The position numbers and the translations under genes are program-made. Below the pieces are notes generated by a model. It did not search any database and was not told the origin of the DNA. It saw only the letters and a program-made list of their open reading frames with translations. From positions 1 to 64,000 of the forward strand of contig DASTMP010000173.1 in NCBI GenBank assembly GCA_035714085.1: a stretch of DNA of 64,000 nt, in the 5' to 3' direction. This DNA comes from JAJVID01 sp035714085 (GTDB lineage Bacteria > Acidobacteriota > Blastocatellia > RBC074). This document shows, piece after piece, positions 61,106 through 64,000 of the stretch (position 1 is its first letter; each line of letters opens with the position of its first letter).

Positions 61106-61972
61106 TCATTCACTGAGCATCGTCAACCGTCGCCTGTCATATTCCGACTCGCGCGAAAATATGCGTTTGAACAATCCCTGCCTGCGCGGCTCCATCGACT
61201 GTTTGATTTTGTCGATCACCCGGCGCACGGCCTCTTCGCCGGCGGCGATCATTTCAGCGGCTTTCGTCAGATCTTCGGGGCGGACTTGATCGATCTGCGG
61301 GCGGATGACGATGTCGGCGTCGGCGTAAAGGTATTGAACCGCAGTGCGCCCCATCACCGAGAGGGCTTGCGACATGACGGTGAAGAGGTGAGTGGGCGGC
61401 GGGATCGGCAGGTGCTGTGAATTGACATCGACCGCGATCACGAGGTCCGCGCCCATCAACCGCGCTACCGATGCCGGGATGTGACCTACAAGGCCGCCGT
61501 CGACCATCATCCTCCCGTTGACCGTCACCGGCGTGTAAAAGATCGGCATAGCGCAACTGGCCCGAATCGCCAGCGGCAGGCTCCCCTCCGTGAAGATCAC
61601 CATCTTGCCGGTTTGAATGTCGGTGGCGACCGCGCCGAACGGGACCCGGGTCTTCTCGAATTCGGTCACGGGGAAATGTTTGCGGATGTAATCCTCCGTG
61701 CGCTCGCTGTTGTAAAAGCCCAGCTTCGAGATCGTCACGCGACCGAGGTCGTTCCAGCTTATCGTCAACGCCATCTGCTCGATCTGGTCGGGTGAAAGCC
61801 CCGCGGCGTACGCGCCACCGATCAGCGAGCCGACGCTCGTGCCGGCGATCAGATCAATCGGGATGTCACTCCTTTCCAATTCGCGCAAGACGCCGACGTG
61901 CGCGCATCCGCGAGCCATCCCGCCGCCGAGCGCGAGACCGACCAGAGGGCGTTTCTTATTGTTTTTCGCCAT
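61106..61972 (-). CDS. Patatin-like phospholipase (RssA-type)
   Basis: The 288-residue protein has the oxyanion motif GGGMARGCAHVG, the nucleophile motif GTSVGS and the catalytic Asp in VDGGLVGHIP, the complete Ser-Asp dyad set of patatin-like proteins. A hydrophobic segment follows the nucleophile (LIGGAYAAGLSPDQIEQMAL). The last 30 residues are basic. It lacks a signal peptide and is probably cytoplasmic, like RssA. It cleaves acyl esters of lipids; the target is unknown. Confidence 0.93.
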   Translation of the reverse strand: MAKNNKKRPLVGLALGGGMARGCAHVGVLRELERSDIPIDLIAGTSVGSLIGGAYAAGLSPDQIEQMALTISWNDLGRVTISKLGFYNSERTEDYIRKHFPVTEFEKTRVPFGAVATDIQTGKMVIFTEGSLPLAIRASCAMPIFYTPVTVNGRMMVDGGLVGHIPASVARLMGADLVIAVDVNSQHLPIPPPTHLFTVMSQALSVMGRTAVQYLYADADIVIRPQIDQVRPEDLTKAAEMIAAGEEAVRRVIDKIKQSMEPRRQGLFKRIFSRESEYDRRRLTMLSE

Positions 61973-62298
61973 AGACTTCCTTCGTCTTGAACTTTATCGT
62001 CAACGCCCTGTGGCGTCGTGGGGCGCATTTTATAGCATTTAAGAAAAAGAATCTCGGATACGAAGAGGACAGAGAGACGGAGGGACAAGGAGACTGGGAG
62101 ACGGGGCGACAATGCGACGGGGCGAATCGAAGAAAGGAGTCGCTACTTTCTGTCCCATTCTCCTATTCGCCCTGTCTCCCCGGCGCCCCGTCGCATTGTC
62201 TCTGCTGTCTTGACCGTCCGCGATTCAGTAGGTAATACTGAAGCCCGTGTTTTTTACGTCGCTGCTAATCCCCACTCGAATCGGACGACGCGTGGTAA
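61973..62298. other. Intergenic region with low-complexity inverted repeats
   Basis: No gene is supported. The stretch is made of purine-rich then pyrimidine-rich sequence with nested inverted repeats, the longest at 62108-62200. It lies between divergent genes. Confidence 0.5.
62108..62200. repeat. 17-bp inverted repeat
   Basis: GACAATGCGACGGGGCG (62108-62124) is the exact reverse complement of 62184-62200. An inner pair, GGGCGAAT (62120-62127) and ATTCGCCC (62165-62172), is nested within it. The flanks are GAGACGGAGGGAC-like low-complexity sequence that resembles the pyrimidine tract at 45590-45660. Confidence 0.75.
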
Positions 62299-62673
62299 AT
62301 GCGAAATTCTAAGGAGGCGGGCGTGCACAACATTCCTCGATATTGCTCACTGGACGGCTTCACGGAGTTGAGCCGCTCGATGGACGGCGTCGCGCTGCGA
62401 ACGCTCGCTCCTTTCGACATGATCTGCGCCCGCACGCTCAATAACGAATATTTCATCTTCGTCATCGAACCCGAAACCGGCAAGGCCCTGGTGCAAGGCG
62501 GACGCTATTTCTCCCAACCGATCGAAGCGACGGTCAGCGGCTCGACTTTCGGCGGTTGCATGCTAAAGATAGGCTTTCTCGGCGTCGGATTGCGCATGGA
62601 AATCTGCGCGGGCGGACAGCGCATCGTCACCTCACCGGTCAAATCTCTCCGCATCGAACATTCCGAAAGCTAG
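62299..62673 (+). CDS. Hypothetical protein
   Basis: The 124-residue protein is not recognised. It appears to be a beta-rich soluble domain (SMDGVALRTLAPFDMICART, NNEYFIFVIEPETGKALVQG, GGCMLKIGFLGVGLRMEICA). The strand pattern and the closing TSPVKSLRIEHSES could suit a small barrel. Start ATG 62299 has AGG-poor context; a GTG at 62323 is an alternative. A palindromic terminator follows. Confidence 0.6.
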   Translation: MRNSKEAGVHNIPRYCSLDGFTELSRSMDGVALRTLAPFDMICARTLNNEYFIFVIEPETGKALVQGGRYFSQPIEATVSGSTFGGCMLKIGFLGVGLRMEICAGGQRIVTSPVKSLRIEHSES

Positions 62674-62681
62674 AAAAGAAT

Positions 62682-62783
62682 TTAGCCACAGAGGCCACAG
62701 AGATCACAGAGGAGAAGCGATGAATGTTGCATGAAGTATTTCTCTCTATCTTCCTCTGTGCGCTCTGTAATCTCTGTGGCTAA
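62682..62783. terminator. CACAGAG-type palindrome between convergent genes
   Basis: TTAGCCACAGAG (62682-62693) pairs with CTCTGTGGCTAA (62772-62783) and the inside is an imperfect palindrome made of repeated CACAGAG units. Its right arm covers the VanZ stop codon. A related shorter element lies at about 35679-35745 in the exporter operon. Confidence 0.6.
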
Positions 62784-63259
62784 CGAACCTTACTTTTCCG
62801 TCGAAAGAACCAAAACAAAACCAGGGTCGTCACGGCGCCCGACGCGTCGATCAGGCTGTCGTAAAACGAACCCGTGCGATGGAGTGTGAATGTCTGATGG
62901 TATTCATCGAGCAGCGCGTAGAGGAACGCGAGCAGCAATGAAAAGAGCGCCCACCTCCATCGCCAGCGAGCGCCGGCCCCCGATCGGAAGGCGCGGAATA
63001 GCAGAAGCGCAAGAATCGCGTACACTGTGAAATGCCCGGCCTTGCGGATGAAAAAATGTATCCAGTCGAAGGCTCCCTGCGTGACGTCGGGATAGATGAA
63101 TCCGACGACATCCCTAAGTAGCGAGCCGGTGTTTTCTCCTGAAAATATGTCGGTCGAAAAAAAGAAGATCGCCGACATCCAGATTATCGGCGGCGCCCAG
63201 TACTTCAAGGGGCCGCCCATTGCCGATTGCGGCGGCGCCCCTTCAACGTTTTCGATCAT
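62780..63259 (-). CDS. VanZ-like membrane protein
   Basis: The 159-residue protein has four hydrophobic segments and VanZ-family motifs: IIWMSAIFFFSTDIFSGENT, FIRKAGHFTVYAILALLLFR and LLAFLYALLDEYHQTFTLHR, with the conserved His and the DEYHQ box. The role of VanZ-like proteins outside teicoplanin resistance is unclear. It follows the ROK kinase gene by 9 bp on the same strand and is probably cotranscribed with it. ATG 63259 is the longest start; a shorter one at residue 14 is possible. Confidence 0.88.
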   Translation of the reverse strand: MIENVEGAPPQSAMGGPLKYWAPPIIWMSAIFFFSTDIFSGENTGSLLRDVVGFIYPDVTQGAFDWIHFFIRKAGHFTVYAILALLLFRAFRSGAGARWRWRWALFSLLLAFLYALLDEYHQTFTLHRTGSFYDSLIDASGAVTTLVLFWFFRRKSKVR

Positions 63260-63268
63260 TCCCTTTGC

Positions 63269-64000
63269 TCATAAAATCGTTTCCCTGGCCCACAACGCCG
63301 CGCCGATCAACCCGGCGTTGTTGCCCAACTGCGCCTGGACGACCTCCACCTTGAGCGAATCGACCAGAAAGACGCGGGCGCGCATCGAGCGGCGGATCGG
63401 ATCGAGGATCAGTTCGCCGGCGGCGGCCACGCCGCCGCCGATGACTATCCGTCGCGGAGTCACGGCCGTAATCACATTGGCGATGCCAGCTCCGATGACC
63501 TTGCCGGCGAATTCGTAAATCTCGCGCGCGGCCTCGTCGCCGCGCCTGGCCGCCTCACATATTAATTCGGGCGTGATGCGGTTGAGGTCATTTTCGCACA
63601 TTTCGGCGATGGTCGTATTGCGCCCCTGCACGACGGCTTTCATGCCCATCGCGGCGATCGCCGGGCCTGAGGCGTAAGCCTCGATACAGCCGTAACTGCC
63701 GCAACCGCATTTCGGCCCGTTCAGGTCGACGCTGACGTGACCCAATTCTCCCGCCGAGCCGTTGATTCCGAGGTGCAGTTTGCCGTTGATGACCAGCCCG
63801 CCGCCTATCCCCGTGCCCAGCGTGTAACAAGCGGTGTCGGCGCCGCGACCCGCGCCGAACTTCCATTCGCCGAGCGTCATCGAGCGCGCGTCGTTGAGTA
63901 TCGCGACGGACAATTCGGTCAACCGCGTCAATTGATCGCGCACCGCAACGTTGCGCCAGTTACCCGGCAGGTTGGGCAGAAAAATTGTCATCCCCCGGTC
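63269..64000 (-). CDS. ROK-family sugar kinase (5' end missing)
   Basis: The frame is open through the right edge, so the N-terminus with the ATP-binding start lies outside; 243 residues are visible. The ROK signatures are GTGIGGGLVINGKLHLG, SAGELGHVSVD with the zinc-ligand His, and CGCGSYGCIEAYASG with the zinc cysteines. LNDARSMTLGEW near the visible start contains the catalytic Asp. A C-terminal PRRIVIGGGVAAAGELI follows. Members phosphorylate glucose, N-acetylglucosamine, mannose or fructose; glucokinase is the most likely call. Confidence 0.93.
   Translation of the reverse strand, partial: DRGMTIFLPNLPGNWRNVAVRDQLTRLTELSVAILNDARSMTLGEWKFGAGRGADTACYTLGTGIGGGLVINGKLHLGINGSAGELGHVSVDLNGPKCGCGSYGCIEAYASGPAIAAMGMKAVVQGRNTTIAEMCENDLNRITPELICEAARRGDEAAREIYEFAGKVIGAGIANVITAVTPRRIVIGGGVAAAGELILDPIRRSMRARVFLVDSLKVEVVQAQLGNNAGLIGAALWARETIL

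Overview
The window looks like chromosomal DNA of an Acidobacteriota member, probably Blastocatellia- or Solibacter-like. This is inference from content: three very long TonB-dependent receptors with an N-terminal carboxypeptidase-regulatory-like domain, several secreted multi-haem cytochromes, a beta-propeller histidine kinase, FtsX-type exporters, moderately high GC, and dispersed hairpin repeats next to genes. There is no rRNA operon, CRISPR array, transposase or phage module. One tRNA-Arg is present. Both ends cut genes: an esterase at the left and a ROK kinase at the right.

Layout. 1-1.4 kb: esterase and MgtC-like membrane protein. 1.7-4.8 kb: a four-gene envelope operon (GlsB/YeaQ-type membrane protein, glycine-zipper protein, SYLF lipid-binding protein, BON lipoprotein) behind a near-consensus sigma-54 promoter. 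5-12.6 kb, minus strand: a compact nine-gene run from a Tat-exported ThDP enzyme and an LLM oxidoreductase through small unknown proteins, an ATC-hydrolase-like protein, cytochrome c and tannase/feruloyl esterase to a TetR regulator, with several overlapping starts and stops. 12.7-15 kb: secreted VOC protein and MHS-family transporter. 15-25.8 kb, minus strand: DUF4097 protein, two di-haem cytochromes, unknown proteins, a hydrolase and a two-component system.

25.8-29.5 kb is an accessory pocket: an orphan DUF433 protein, an AT-rich P-loop ATPase gene broken by a one-base frameshift, a truncated TIR gene, and a PIN toxin with its antitoxin. 29.5-37 kb: sigma-54 activator, acetyltransferase, a four-gene FtsX/HlyD/LolD-type exporter operon and a RibD-like reductase. 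37-39.1 kb holds the most interesting locus: a membrane protein with a Ser/Gly/Cys tail (seven Cys), a DUF692/MNIO enzyme and a small partner, joined by two ATGA overlaps. The enzyme class is known for modifying Cys residues of peptides, so the tail is a plausible substrate.

39.4-45.5 kb: amidohydrolase, GH29 fucosidase, zincin-like protein, CBM9-like protein and an unknown. 45.8-59.2 kb: three TonB-dependent receptors interleaved with two TPR proteins that carry the same carboxypeptidase-regulatory-like domain. 59.6-64 kb: SPOR protein, tRNA-Arg, patatin-like phospholipase, VanZ-like protein and the ROK kinase.

Palindromic elements recur. One 28-bp-armed hairpin lies inside the cytochrome c gene at 7.6 kb and its close relative lies directly after a stop codon at 40.7 kb; a second family lies at 43.5 kb. 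All functional calls rest on reading motifs by eye; no database search was run.
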